From assembly GCF_028823535.1 (NCBI RefSeq), contig NZ_JAQIYM010000019.1, positions 47,459-111,458 of the forward strand: DNA of 64,000 nt, read 5' to 3'. The translations under genes were made by a program, and so were the position numbers. Source of the stretch: Pseudomonas serbica. GTDB lineage: Bacteria > Pseudomonadota > Gammaproteobacteria > Pseudomonadales > Pseudomonadaceae. The notes beneath the pieces are model-generated. The model was not told where the DNA came from, ran no database searches, and saw only the letters and a list, made by a program, of their open reading frames with translations. Positions 1 to 8,773 of this stretch are shown here, piece after piece. Every line of letters starts with the position of its first letter. Positions within the stretch are counted from its first letter, which is position 1.

Positions 1-119
1 GTGACAATTTCAAAGCTTCCAACAATATGAAGCTGTCGCTCGCTCAGTCCGGTCGACTCTTGTTCCTTTGCCTTAGCCATTCTCGCGTGGTTCGCTGCGA
101 TTTCGTTGAGAGTTGACAC
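1..119 (-). CDS. Possible start of a gene running off the left edge (unknown)
   Basis: A GTG codon at 119-117 opens a frame that stays open to the edge and reads MSTLNEIAANHARMAKAKEQ and onwards. A GGAG ribosome site lies about 7 bases upstream. A short open frame ends with TAA at 123-121, one base before this GTG, so the two could be translationally coupled. The family is not recognised, only 39 codons are visible, and the start could also be the ATG 13 codons in. Confidence 0.35.
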   Translation of the reverse strand, partial: MSTLNEIAANHARMAKAKEQESTGLSERQLHIVGSFEIV

Positions 120-310
120 GTTACATCTCCGGTGACTGACCAAGCGTATTGCTGGAGTCCTTAAGCGTTGATTGGATGGCCGTCGCGTCAGTTTTATGTC
201 GTTCGCGACGGCTAACGCGGGCCGGTGCAATCCTTACGCCAGACAAGGCCAGGATTTTCTGCGGCGATATCATTTGCGACGAAAGGTTATGGGCAAGGTT
301 TGGCATCGGG

Positions 311-1057
311 TCAAAACACGATGCCAATCTTTGCGCCGTACTCGTCTCGGGTCTGTTTGTCGAAGTCGGTAAACTGAAACTGACCGTCCGTTTCATATTC
401 GTACCGGTTGAAGTAAAGGCTTGCAATCACGGGAACCGACCCTTGCTGGTTGAACAGCCAACTCAGCTCTACAAAAGGATTGGTGGTGTCTTCAAGGTCC
501 AGCTCCTGACTCCCTACATCATTGATTTCCAACTGCGAGTCGCCGTCAATAACTTGCCGAACACCTGCTTCCAGGCGCAAAGTCGAATTGCTGAAGGCGT
601 GGTTGTAGCCCAGCGTTAATTTAGCGAAGGGGGTGCGATTGGTGAGGTTTATGTCGTACTTGTTAAAGTCCGGGTCATAACGGTTCCATTTATAGCCAGC
701 TCCGATCAAAACGTCTAAAAAATTCTCGGTATCCAAGGCCAGCCTCCAGCCAAGGTCCAGGTCGGCCTGGCCATCGCTGACGCGCTGATGCTTTTCTTCT
801 GAGTACTGACCGGTGATTTCCGCTTGATACACAAGGCCGGCCCCGCCGGTCATCTTGTTGCCGAAGTTCAGGAACAGTCCCGCCTCCGGGATATGCTCTG
901 TACTGGTGGTTCCACTACCGGTGAACTCCAGTTCGCTATAACTCCCCAACAGGCCGACGGCAAAAACAGGTGCTTGGGAAGGTGTTGCGCAAGTGATTGG
1001 CGGGGCGAGGCCCGCAAGCAGGGAAGTGACAACAGCAGCAAGACTGGTTCTATTCAT
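311..1057 (-). CDS. Outer-membrane beta-barrel protein of unknown function
   Basis: The 248-residue product begins with a signal peptide (basic start, hydrophobic LAAVVTSLLAGLAPP, likely cut near residue 24). The rest is rich in alternating hydrophobic and aromatic strands with glycines and acidic loops. It ends in IGIVF, a terminal Phe preceded by alternating hydrophobics, as recognised by the Bam outer-membrane assembly machine. This supports a small barrel, perhaps 8-12 strands, in the outer membrane. No substrate or named family can be assigned. It is divergent from the carboxynorspermidine operon, across a 270-base gap. An adhesin- or PagL-like role cannot be excluded. Confidence 0.7.
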   Translation of the reverse strand: MNRTSLAAVVTSLLAGLAPPITCATPSQAPVFAVGLLGSYSELEFTGSGTTSTEHIPEAGLFLNFGNKMTGGAGLVYQAEITGQYSEEKHQRVSDGQADLDLGWRLALDTENFLDVLIGAGYKWNRYDPDFNKYDINLTNRTPFAKLTLGYNHAFSNSTLRLEAGVRQVIDGDSQLEINDVGSQELDLEDTTNPFVELSWLFNQQGSVPVIASLYFNRYEYETDGQFQFTDFDKQTRDEYGAKIGIVF

Positions 1058-1266
1058 GAGAACTCCATCAGCGCGTTACTGGTCCGTAGTGGACCTGTCA
1101 CTAACAACAATAGTCGGTTTTGGTGCGGCGTTAGACCGGTCGTCGGCGTGAACGAAAAAAAGATGGCATTTCGCCTTGACGTCATCTTTCTGTCGCCTGC
1201 CTATGCGATTTTGCAGGGTCGTAAAGGGAATCCTGTCCGACGAACTGTGCTTCTGCTCTTTCGATC

Positions 1267-1285
1267 TGTGCCCAGTGCGGGCACA
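1267..1285. promoter_or_regulatory. Inverted repeat upstream of nspC
   Basis: TGTGCCC and GGGCACA flank five bases. The site sits about 45 bases before the nspC start in the gap between the divergent barrel gene and nspC, so it is a plausible operator. No regulator is identified and no clear -35/-10 pair was recognised. Confidence 0.3.
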
Positions 1286-1327
1286 ATGCGCATCCTTTTT
1301 TTGGCTGGCCTTGCCGGAGGCCTCGAA

Positions 1328-2425
1328 ATGATCAAAACGCCGTACTACCTCATCGACAAGCAAAAGCTGCTGGGCAACATGGAAAAGATTGCCTACGTGC
1401 GCGAACAGTCCGGGGCCAAGGCCCTGCTGGCGCTCAAGTGCTTCGCCACCTGGTCGGTGTTTGACCTGATGCAGCAGTACATGGATGGCACCACGTCGTC
1501 GTCGCTCTACGAGCTCAAGCTCGGCCGGCAGAAGTTCGCGGGCGAGACTCACGCCTACAGCGTCGCCTGGGCCGATGACGAAATCGAGGAGATGCTCGAC
1601 AACTGCGACAAGATCATCTTCAACTCCATCGGCCAATTGCAGCGCTACACTGAAGCCTCTGCAGGCAAGGTCCGTGGCCTGCGGGTCAACCCGCAGGTGA
1701 GCAGCTCCGATTACCTGCTGGCCGACCCGGCACGGCCTTTCAGCCGCCTGGGCGAGTGGGACCCGGTGAAGATCGAGCAGGTCATCGAGCAGATCTCCGG
1801 CTTCATGTTCCACAACAACTGCGAGAACGGCGACTTCGGCCTGTTCGACCAGATGCTGTGCACCATCGAAGAGCGTTTCGGCCACCTGCTGCACAAGGTC
1901 GAGTGGGTCAGCCTCGGTGGCGGCATTCACTTCACCGGTGAAGGCTACGCACTGGATGAATTCTGCGCGCGTCTCAAGGCGTTCTCGCAGAAGTACGGCG
2001 TGCAGGTTTACCTGGAGCCAGGCGAAGCGGCCATCACCCAGAGTGCGTCGCTGGAAGTCACCGTGCTCGACACCCTCTACAACGGCAAGCACCTGGCGGT
2101 CGTGGACAGTTCCATCGAAGCGCACATGCTCGATCTTTTGATCTACCGCCTGAACGCCAAGCTGGCCCCAAGCGAGGGTGAGCACACCTACATGGTGTGC
2201 GGCAAATCCTGCCTGGCCGGCGATATTTTCGGTGAGTACCAGTTTGATCGTCCGCTGGCCATCGGCGACCGCCTGTCGTTCGTTGACGCCGCTGGCTACA
2301 CCATGGTCAAGAAGAACTGGTTCAACGGCCTTAAAATGCCGTCCATCGTAGTGAAACAACTCGACGGTACTGTCGAGGTGGTTCGTGAGTTCGGTTACAA
2401 CGACTATATGTCCAGCCTCTCGTAA
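1328..2425 (+). CDS. nspC: Carboxynorspermidine/carboxyspermidine decarboxylase
   Basis: This 365-residue PLP-dependent fold-III decarboxylase removes CO2 from carboxynorspermidine or carboxyspermidine, the last step of the alternative route to norspermidine or spermidine. The Schiff-base lysine is K37 in LALKCF. The glycine-rich phosphate loop is SLGGGIHFT, and the C-terminal CGKSCLAGD segment supplies the partner active-site residues of the other subunit. The ATG at 1328 is chosen because the GCCGGAGGCC ribosome site precedes it and the family starts with this MIKTPYYLID segment; the longer open frame upstream is not protein-like. Its length is normal for the family. It is followed 27 bases later by the dehydrogenase that makes its substrate. 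Confidence 0.92.
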   Translation: MIKTPYYLIDKQKLLGNMEKIAYVREQSGAKALLALKCFATWSVFDLMQQYMDGTTSSSLYELKLGRQKFAGETHAYSVAWADDEIEEMLDNCDKIIFNSIGQLQRYTEASAGKVRGLRVNPQVSSSDYLLADPARPFSRLGEWDPVKIEQVIEQISGFMFHNNCENGDFGLFDQMLCTIEERFGHLLHKVEWVSLGGGIHFTGEGYALDEFCARLKAFSQKYGVQVYLEPGEAAITQSASLEVTVLDTLYNGKHLAVVDSSIEAHMLDLLIYRLNAKLAPSEGEHTYMVCGKSCLAGDIFGEYQFDRPLAIGDRLSFVDAAGYTMVKKNWFNGLKMPSIVVKQLDGTVEVVREFGYNDYMSSLS

Positions 2426-2452
2426 GCTGGCTGAGAAGGAGAGAGAGAAAAA

Positions 2453-3697
2453 TTGAAGAAGAACGTACTTATCATTGGTGCAGGAGGTGTCGCCAAGGTG
2501 GTGGCCCACAAGTGCGCGCAGCACAACGACGAACTCGGTCGTATTGCTATCGCGTCGCGCAACATCTCCAAATGCCAGGCCATCATCGACAGCGTCAAGG
2601 CCAAGGGCAGCCTCAAACAGCCCGCTGAAATCAAGGCATTCACCCTCAATGCCCTGGACGTCGAGGCGACCAAGACGCTGATTCGCGAAACCGAATCGCA
2701 GATCGTCATCAACGTCGGTTCCGCTTTCCTCAACATGTCGGTGCTGCGTGCCTGCATCGATACCGGCGTGGCCTACCTGGACACCGCCATTCACGAAGAA
2801 CCGGGCAAGATTTGCGAGACGCCGCCCTGGTATGGCAACTACGAGTGGAAACACCTCGAGGAATGCCAACAAAAGAACGTGACCGCCATTCTTGGCGTGG
2901 GCTTCGATCCGGGCGTGGTCAACGCCTATGCGGCCCTGGCCAAGCAACAGTATTTCGACAGCATTGATTCGATCGACATTCTCGATGTCAATGCCGGTTC
3001 CCATGGCAAGTATTTCGCCACCAATTTCGATCCGGAAATCAATTTCCGCGAGTTCACCGGGCAGGTGTGGAGCTGGCAGGACAGCCAGTGGACCAGCAAC
3101 ACCATGTTCGAAGTCAAGCGCACCGATGACTTGCCAGTGGTAGGTTCGCAGAACCTGTACCTGACCGGTCACGATGAAGTGCACTCCCTGTCCAAGAACC
3201 TTGGCGTGCCCAACGTGCGGTTCTGGATGAGCTTTGGCGAGCACTACATCAATGTGTTCACCGTGCTCAGGAATCTCGGCCTGCTCTCCGAGCAACCGGT
3301 CAAGACCGCCGAAGGCCTGGAAGTCGTGCCGCTCAAAGTGGTCAAGGCCGTGCTGCCTGACCCGAGCTCGCTGGCCCCTGGCTACACCGGCAAGACCTGC
3401 ATCGGTGACCTGGTCAAGGGCACCAAGGATGGCCAGCCGCGCGAAGTGTTCATCTACAACGTCGCGGATCACGAGGAAGCCTTTGCCGAAACCGACAGCC
3501 AGGGCATTTCCTACACCGCCGGCGTTCCACCGGTGGCTGCAGCCCTGCTGGTAGCCCGTGGCGAGTGGGACGTGCAGCGCATGGTCAACGTCGAGGAGCT
3601 GCCAGCCGAGGCGTTCCTCAAGGCGTTGGACGTGATGGGCCTGCCGACCCGCATCAAGGACGAGCACGGCGACCGTGCGTGGGACTGCAACGCCTAA
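2453..3697 (+). CDS. Carboxynorspermidine/carboxyspermidine dehydrogenase (saccharopine dehydrogenase family)
   Basis: The 414-residue protein has an N-terminal Rossmann fold with the dinucleotide motif GAGGVA (residues 9-14) and the saccharopine-dehydrogenase C-domain. In the known pathway this enzyme condenses aspartate semialdehyde with a diamine (1,3-diaminopropane or putrescine) and reduces the imine with NADPH, feeding NspC. The start is TTG at 2453, with AAGGAGA about 12 bases before it; no ATG fits the Rossmann strand KNVLIIG. It forms a two-gene operon with nspC. The sequence does not show which diamine is used. Putrescine, giving spermidine, is the likelier choice in a pseudomonad, because no diaminobutyrate genes for diaminopropane are nearby. 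Confidence 0.9.
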   Translation: MKKNVLIIGAGGVAKVVAHKCAQHNDELGRIAIASRNISKCQAIIDSVKAKGSLKQPAEIKAFTLNALDVEATKTLIRETESQIVINVGSAFLNMSVLRACIDTGVAYLDTAIHEEPGKICETPPWYGNYEWKHLEECQQKNVTAILGVGFDPGVVNAYAALAKQQYFDSIDSIDILDVNAGSHGKYFATNFDPEINFREFTGQVWSWQDSQWTSNTMFEVKRTDDLPVVGSQNLYLTGHDEVHSLSKNLGVPNVRFWMSFGEHYINVFTVLRNLGLLSEQPVKTAEGLEVVPLKVVKAVLPDPSSLAPGYTGKTCIGDLVKGTKDGQPREVFIYNVADHEEAFAETDSQGISYTAGVPPVAAALLVARGEWDVQRMVNVEELPAEAFLKALDVMGLPTRIKDEHGDRAWDCNA

Positions 3698-3703
3698 GGA
3701 CTG

Positions 3704-3731
3704 TGTAGGAGCGAGCTTGCTCGCTCCTACA
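3704..3731. repeat. Short REP-like palindrome / possible terminator
   Basis: A perfect 12-base inverted repeat (TGTAGGAGCGAG and its complement) flanks a CTTG loop. It lies between the convergent dehydrogenase and sad genes and shares the GTAGGAGC head of the other REP elements in the window. It has no T-tract, so it is more a REP or mRNA-stabilising hairpin than a classical terminator. Confidence 0.75.
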
Positions 3732-3754
3732 TTGGATCAGCAGTGCCGATTCAA

Positions 3755-5146
3755 TCAGTGGCGATCCAGCCACACCGTCTGCGCATTGCAGAATTCGCGC
3801 ACGCCGAAATGCGACAGCTCGCGACCAAATCCGCTTTTCTTAACGCCACCGAACGTCACGCGCGGGTCGCTGGCGCAATAGCCATTGATGAAGACCCCGC
3901 CGGTTTCCAGCTCGCTGGCCATCTGCTCGGCCTGCTCGACATTGCCGGTGTAGATTGTCGCAGCCAGACCGAATTCGCTGTCGTTCGCCAGTTCAAGCGC
4001 GTGCTCTGCATCGCGAGCGGTGATGATCGAAGCCACCGGGCCGAACAGCTCCTGCTTGAATGACGTCATCTGGTCTGTGACGCCCGCCAGCACCGTGGGC
4101 TCATAGAAATTGCCCGGGCCCTGGGGTTTCTGGCCGCCCAGCAGCAAGGTCGCGCCTTCCTCCAGGGTGTCGCGCACCTGTTGATCGAGTTCGTCACGCA
4201 GATCGAAGCGGGCCATCGGGCCGATATAGGTTTGGGCGGACAGCGGATCGCCGACCACCAGCTGGCGCGTGGCTTCGACAAAGCGGCGAGTGAATTCCTC
4301 GACAATGCCTTGCTCGACGATCAGGCGCTTGGCCGCTGCACAGACTTGCCCGGTGTTCTGAAAACGCCCGATCACGGCCGCTTTGACGGCGTCGTCGAGG
4401 TTGGCATCGTTGAGCACAATGAACGGGTCGGAACCGCCCAGTTCCAGGACGCTCTTCTTCAGCACCGCGCCAGCCTGGGCGCCGATGGCCATGCCGGCTC
4501 GTACGCTACCGGTCAGTGTGACGGCCGCGATGCGTGGGTCGGCAATCGCCGTGGAAACACCGTCCGGCGTGACGTTGATCACCTCGAAGACGCCTTCGGC
4601 GAAGCCCGCCTGCTTGAAGGCGTCCAGCAACAGATAAGCGCTGCCCATCACATTCGGCGCGTGCTTGAGCATGTAGGTGTTGCCGGCGAGCAGCGTCGGG
4701 ACCGCACCGCGCAATACCTGCCAGATCGGGAAATTCCACGGCATGACCGCGAGAATCGGCCCCAGTGGGCGATATTCGATGCGAGCCTTGCCGCCTTCGA
4801 CCAGGGTCGGTTCGGCGCTTAACATGGCCGGGCCGTGTTCGGCATACCACCCACAGAGCTGGGCACATTTTTCGATTTCACCGCGGGCCTGGGCGATCGG
4901 CTTGCCCATTTCCAGGGTGATCATGGTGGCCATGGCTTCGGCGTTGTCACGCAATGCCTGACCGAGGGCAAGCAAGCGCTGCACGCGTTGTGTCACCGGT
5001 GTGCGACTCCAGGCACGGAAGCCGCTGGCAGAACGCGCCAGGGCGGCCTGCAATGCTTGTGCGGATTCGTAAGGGTAGTGGCCGATCTGTTCCCCGGTCG
5101 CCGGGTTGATCGAGATGGCGTGGGTAAGGCTGGAAACGTTGGTCAT
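3755..5146 (-). CDS. sad: Succinate-semialdehyde dehydrogenase (Sad/YneI type)
   Basis: The 463-residue NAD(P)-dependent aldehyde dehydrogenase matches the Sad/YneI subfamily almost end to end, from the start (THAISINPATGEQ) to the finish (FCNAQTVW). Active-site elements are the WNF oxyanion region (137-139), general base E235 in LELGGSDPF and nucleophile C269 in NTGQVCAAAKR. It oxidises succinate semialdehyde to succinate, serving GABA and putrescine catabolism, and is not complexed with a membrane. The gene is transcribed away from a LysR regulator of the PtrR type, the same arrangement as in Escherichia coli. Length is standard. Confidence 0.93.
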   Translation of the reverse strand: MTNVSSLTHAISINPATGEQIGHYPYESAQALQAALARSASGFRAWSRTPVTQRVQRLLALGQALRDNAEAMATMITLEMGKPIAQARGEIEKCAQLCGWYAEHGPAMLSAEPTLVEGGKARIEYRPLGPILAVMPWNFPIWQVLRGAVPTLLAGNTYMLKHAPNVMGSAYLLLDAFKQAGFAEGVFEVINVTPDGVSTAIADPRIAAVTLTGSVRAGMAIGAQAGAVLKKSVLELGGSDPFIVLNDANLDDAVKAAVIGRFQNTGQVCAAAKRLIVEQGIVEEFTRRFVEATRQLVVGDPLSAQTYIGPMARFDLRDELDQQVRDTLEEGATLLLGGQKPQGPGNFYEPTVLAGVTDQMTSFKQELFGPVASIITARDAEHALELANDSEFGLAATIYTGNVEQAEQMASELETGGVFINGYCASDPRVTFGGVKKSGFGRELSHFGVREFCNAQTVWLDRH

Positions 5147-5246
5147 GGCACCGTCCTGCGGGGTAGGAATGCGCTCAGGTTACGGTGCTGTATGTTTTCT
5201 TTAAACTGAATAATAATGAGCGTCTTGTTCACGTTTGGAGAATGAA

Positions 5247-6119
5247 GTGGATCTGGTCCAGCTCGAGATCTTCAAGGCTGTCGCCGAGCACGGCAGCATC
5301 AGCGTGGCCGCACAGCACATCCATCGCGTGCCTTCGAACCTGACCACGCGGATCAAGCAATTGGAGCAGGACCTGGGCGTGGACCTGTTCATCCGCGAAA
5401 AAAGCCGCTTGCGCCTGTCGCCGGCCGGGTGGAGCTTTCTCGACTACGCGCGACGGATCCTCGACCTGGTCCAGGAAGCCCGTGCCACGGTGGCGGGTGA
5501 AGAACCCCAGGGCACTTTTCCCCTGGGGTCGCTGGAAAGCACCGCGGCGGTGCGGATTCCCGCGTTACTGGCGGCCTATAACCAGCAGTACGCCAAGGTC
5601 GAGCTGGACCTGTCCACCGGACCCTCCGGCACCATGATCGACGGGGTGCTGGCGGGCCGATTGACCGCCGCGTTTGTCGATGGCCCGGTGCTGCACCCGG
5701 CCCTGGAGGGGGTCCCGGCGTTCGAAGAAGAAATGGTGTTGATTGCACCGCTCAACCACGACCCGATCCATCGCGCGCAGGACGTGAACGGCGAGAACAT
5801 CTACGCCTTCCGCTCCAACTGCTCCTACCGGCACCACTTCGAGAGCTGGTTCGCCAAGGACGCGGCCGTGCCGGGCAAGATCTTCGAAATGGAGTCCTAT
5901 CACGGCATGCTCGCCTGCGTCAGCGCTGGCGCGGGCCTGGCCCTGATGCCGCGCAGCATGCTGCAAAGCATGCCCGGATGCAGCACGGTCAGTGTCTGGC
6001 CGTTGTCGGAGTCTTTCCGCTATTTGCGCACCTGGCTGGTCTGGCGCAGGGGCACGGTGTCGCAGAGCCTGAGCATGTTCGTGCGGTTGCTGGAGGAGCG
6101 GTGTGAGGTGACGGATTAG
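5247..6119 (+). CDS. ptrR: LysR-family regulator PtrR (YneJ) of sad
   Basis: The 290-residue LysR protein has an N-terminal winged helix-turn-helix (about residues 1-60, DLVQLEIFKAVAEHGSIS) and an effector domain with the signature YHGMLACVSAGAGLALMPRSML. This segment closely resembles E. coli PtrR/YneJ, which controls sad and putrescine utilisation. GTG at 5247 is taken as the start because GGAG lies six bases upstream and it gives the family's usual MDLVQLEIF start; a TTG at 5235 would add four residues. The 100-base divergent gap to sad should hold both promoters and its operator. Confidence 0.9.
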   Translation: MDLVQLEIFKAVAEHGSISVAAQHIHRVPSNLTTRIKQLEQDLGVDLFIREKSRLRLSPAGWSFLDYARRILDLVQEARATVAGEEPQGTFPLGSLESTAAVRIPALLAAYNQQYAKVELDLSTGPSGTMIDGVLAGRLTAAFVDGPVLHPALEGVPAFEEEMVLIAPLNHDPIHRAQDVNGENIYAFRSNCSYRHHFESWFAKDAAVPGKIFEMESYHGMLACVSAGAGLALMPRSMLQSMPGCSTVSVWPLSESFRYLRTWLVWRRGTVSQSLSMFVRLLEERCEVTD

Positions 6120-6141
6120 TCGGGCGGCTTCCATAAAAAAT

Positions 6142-6170
6142 TTGACATATGTTATTTGTGATCACATATT
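6142..6170 (+). promoter_or_regulatory. Promoter with embedded GntR-type operator
   Basis: TTGACA at 6142-6147 and CATATT at 6165-6170 are 17 bases apart, a good sigma-70 promoter. The spacer and -10 contain the palindrome TGTGATCACA (6157-6166) within ATATG...CATAT. A palindrome over the -10 is the usual place for autorepression by the FCD-type GntR regulator encoded 34 bases downstream. Confidence 0.6.
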
Positions 6171-6203
6171 TGACCCATAAGAACGTCCAATGTGAGCTGA
6201 CTC

Positions 6204-6926
6204 ATGACTGATCAACCGATCCTCCTGCCCACCATGCGCCAGGTTTCCCGCGATACCCTGCAGGACCAGGTCTACCGGCAGATCCGCGAAGCGCTGATGA
6301 GCGGCCGCTTCCAGCCGGGCCAGAAGCTGACCATCCGCGGTTTGGCCGAGGCGCTCGGCTCCAGCCCGATGCCGGTGCGTGAAGCGCTGAACCGCCTGAG
6401 TGCCGAAAACGCCTTCGAAGTCACCGAAACGTCCCGCCTGCGTGTGCGCATGATGACCCCCGAACGCCTGCGCGAAATCCGCGACGCCCGGGTCGCGCTG
6501 GAAGGGCTGCTGGCCGAGAAAGCCGTCATCCTGCTCAACGACACTGACCTCAAGGACATCAGCCACCTGTGCGACCAGATGCAGCAAGCCGCCGACAGCG
6601 TCGATGTGGCCCGCTACCTGTGGACCAACTTTGCCTTCCACCGGCGCATCTACGCGGTGGCCAAGGCCGACCTGACCATCGCGGCCGTGGAGAATTTCTG
6701 GCTGCACATGGGCCCCTGCTTTGCGCTGGTGGCGCCTGACAAGGCGCACCTGCAGCGCTCAATGGAAGCGCACAACCGCATCGTCGAGGCCCTGGCCGCG
6801 CGAGACGGAGCAGCAGCCCGGGCCGCGGTCACCGACGACATCATGCAGGCGGCTGACTCTCTGTCGCGCCTGATCGTCAAGAGCGACCGTTCACGGTCGT
6901 CTGTCTCTGGAGTAAAAAAAGCATGA
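6204..6926 (+). CDS. GntR-family (FCD domain) regulator of the BKACE operon
   Basis: The 240-residue regulator has a GntR winged helix (about 18-80; LTIRGLAEALGSSPMPVREALNRL is the recognition region) and an alpha-helical FCD ligand domain with the metal-ligand pattern of the class (D in EIRDARVALEG, H in NFAFHRRIY, H in EAHNRIVEAL). It is the first gene of a four-gene catabolic operon and overlaps the SDR gene by four bases (ATGA). It probably represses this operon, binding the TGTGATCACA palindrome, until a hydroxy or keto acid inducer appears; the inducer is unknown. Confidence 0.85.
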   Translation: MTDQPILLPTMRQVSRDTLQDQVYRQIREALMSGRFQPGQKLTIRGLAEALGSSPMPVREALNRLSAENAFEVTETSRLRVRMMTPERLREIRDARVALEGLLAEKAVILLNDTDLKDISHLCDQMQQAADSVDVARYLWTNFAFHRRIYAVAKADLTIAAVENFWLHMGPCFALVAPDKAHLQRSMEAHNRIVEALAARDGAAARAAVTDDIMQAADSLSRLIVKSDRSRSSVSGVKKA

Positions 6927-7711
6927 GCGTTCTCAACCGACTGGTTCCCTATACCGGCCTGCGCGTCCTGATTTCCGGCGGTGCTGCCGGGATCGGCGAA
7001 GTGCTGGCGGCGGCTTACCTGGAAGCCGGCGCCAAGGTGCATGTGTGCGATGTCAGTGAGGCGGCGCTGGCGGCGTTCCGCGATCGCTACCCGGACAGCG
7101 TGGCCACCCGCGCCGACGTCGCTGACCCGGCGCAGATCGAAGCGGTGTTCAAGGTGCAGCGCGAGCAGTTCGGCGGCCTCGATGTGCTGGTCAACAACGC
7201 CGGCATCGCAGGGCCCACCGCCGGGATCGACGCCATCACCGACGAGGAGTGGCAGCGTACCATCGACATCAACCTCACAGGCCAGTACCGCTTTGCCCAT
7301 CATGCGGTGCCGCTGCTCAAGGCGTCACCCAATGCCCACCTGATCCACATCGCGTCAGTGGCCGGCCGCCTGGGTTACGCCTGGCGCACCCCGTACGCCG
7401 CGACCAAATGGGCCATCATCGGCCTGATGAAATCCCTGGCGTCGGAGCTTGGCGAAAGCGACATCCGCGTCAACGCCTTGCTGCCCGGCATCGTCGAAGG
7501 CCCGCGCATGGACGGTGTGATCCGCGCCCGCGCCGAGCAGATGAATGTGCCTGAAGCCGAGATGCGCGAGGAGTACCTGAAAAAGATCTCGCTCAAACGC
7601 ATGGTCACCGCCGAAGACGTCGCCGCCATGGCGCTGTTCCTTTGCTCACCCGCCGCACGCAACGTGACCGGCCAGGCCATCAGTGTGGATGGCAACGTCG
7701 AGTACCTGTAG
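6923..7711 (+). CDS. Short-chain dehydrogenase/reductase
   Basis: This is a classical 262-residue SDR. The NAD(P) loop is GGAAGIG (19-25), NNAG is at 91-94, and the catalytic triad is S145, Y158, K162 (YAATK). D43 after the second beta strand favours NAD over NADP. The start overlaps the stop of the regulator (ATGA). Because the next gene is a beta-keto acid cleavage enzyme, the likely role is oxidation of a beta-hydroxy acid, possibly with an amino or ammonium group, to the beta-keto acid. That role is inferred from context; the exact substrate is not visible. Confidence 0.85.
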   Translation: MSVLNRLVPYTGLRVLISGGAAGIGEVLAAAYLEAGAKVHVCDVSEAALAAFRDRYPDSVATRADVADPAQIEAVFKVQREQFGGLDVLVNNAGIAGPTAGIDAITDEEWQRTIDINLTGQYRFAHHAVPLLKASPNAHLIHIASVAGRLGYAWRTPYAATKWAIIGLMKSLASELGESDIRVNALLPGIVEGPRMDGVIRARAEQMNVPEAEMREEYLKKISLKRMVTAEDVAAMALFLCSPAARNVTGQAISVDGNVEYL

Positions 7712-7804
7712 GCGCCTCGACCCTGCCGCAACAACGACCGGACCCATTCCGCGTCGAGTGACCCCCAATAACTTTCTCGTCAAGAACAAGAACGGAGAAC
7801 ACTC

Positions 7805-8737
7805 ATGTCCAAAAAACGCCCGATCATCATCACCTGCGCCGTCACGGGCGCCATCCATACGCCGTCGATGTCGCCGCACCTGCCGATCACGCCGCAGGAA
7901 ATCGCCGACGCCGCCATCGGTGCCGCCGAAGCCGGGGCGTCGATTGTCCACCTGCATGCGCGCGATCCTATCGATGGGCGGCCTAGCCAGGATGTCGACC
8001 TGTTCCGTCAGTTCCTGCCGCAAATCAAGGCCAAGAGTGACGTGGTGATCAACATCACCACCGGCGGCGCGCCGACCATGGGCGTGGAAGAACGCCTGCA
8101 GCCTGTGGCACAGCTCAAGCCGGAACTGGCCTCGCTGAACATGGGCTCGATGAACTTCGGGCTGTATGAAATGCTCGACCGCTTCACCGAGTTCAAGCAC
8201 GAGTGGGAACGGCCCTACCTGGCCGAAAGTGACGACCGGATCTTCCGCAATACCTTCCGCGACATCGCCCATATACTCAATGCCTGTGCCGAGAACCGCA
8301 CCCGCTTTGAAATCGAGTGCTACGACATCGGCCACTTGTACACCGCCGCGCACTTCCTCCAGCGCGGGCTGCTCAAGGCGCCGATTTTCATTCAGTCGGT
8401 GTTCGGCCTGCGCGGCGGCATTGGTGGGCATCCTGAAGACCTGGCGCACATGCGCCGTACCGCCGACCGCCTGTTCGGCGACGCGTACCAATGGTCGATC
8501 CTCGGCGCCGGGCGCAATCAGATTCCGCTGGGCACCATGGGCCTGTCGATGGGCAGCCATGTGCGTGTCGGCCTGGAAGATTCGCTGTGGGACGGGCCGG
8601 GCAACCTGGCGGCGTCCAATGCCGATCAGGTCAAGCGCATTCGCACGGTGATCGAAGCCCTGGGCGGGCGCGTGGCGACCCCGGATGAAGCGCGGGAAAT
8701 GCTCGACCTCAAGGGCAAGGACCAGGTCGACTTTTAA
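7805..8737 (+). CDS. Beta-keto acid cleavage enzyme (BKACE, DUF849 family)
   Basis: The 310-residue TIM-barrel enzyme carries the zinc motif HLHARD (H49, H51), the N-terminal TCAVTGAIHTPSMSPHLP active-site segment and the conserved VRVGLEDSLW near the C terminus, all typical of BKACE. Family members condense a beta-keto acid with acetyl-CoA to give acetoacetate and a new CoA ester. Characterised members act on 3-keto-5-aminohexanoate, dehydrocarnitine and others. No carnitine dehydrogenase or thioesterase is adjacent, so dehydrocarnitine is not supported. An SDR dehydrogenase lies upstream and an MFS transporter downstream. CGGAGA precedes the ATG. Confidence 0.9.
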   Translation: MSKKRPIIITCAVTGAIHTPSMSPHLPITPQEIADAAIGAAEAGASIVHLHARDPIDGRPSQDVDLFRQFLPQIKAKSDVVINITTGGAPTMGVEERLQPVAQLKPELASLNMGSMNFGLYEMLDRFTEFKHEWERPYLAESDDRIFRNTFRDIAHILNACAENRTRFEIECYDIGHLYTAAHFLQRGLLKAPIFIQSVFGLRGGIGGHPEDLAHMRRTADRLFGDAYQWSILGAGRNQIPLGTMGLSMGSHVRVGLEDSLWDGPGNLAASNADQVKRIRTVIEALGGRVATPDEAREMLDLKGKDQVDF

Positions 8738-8773
8738 CAGCGCCCCTCTCGAAAACTCGAAAAGGTTAGTCCG

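Noticed and set aside
1303..1314. TTGGCTGGCCTTGCC resembling a sigma-54 promoter before nspC
   Set aside because: GG and GC are 10 bases apart instead of 12 and the site overlaps the ribosome-site region, too close to the start.
1076..3667. 863-codon open frame opposite nspC and the dehydrogenase
   Set aside because: It runs antisense over two well-recognised genes. Its composition (very His- and Val-rich) is the usual shadow of high-GC coding DNA.
7805..8737. Carnitine catabolism as role of the BKACE operon
   Set aside because: No carnitine dehydrogenase, no thioesterase and no glycine-betaine genes nearby; the SDR is a different family.
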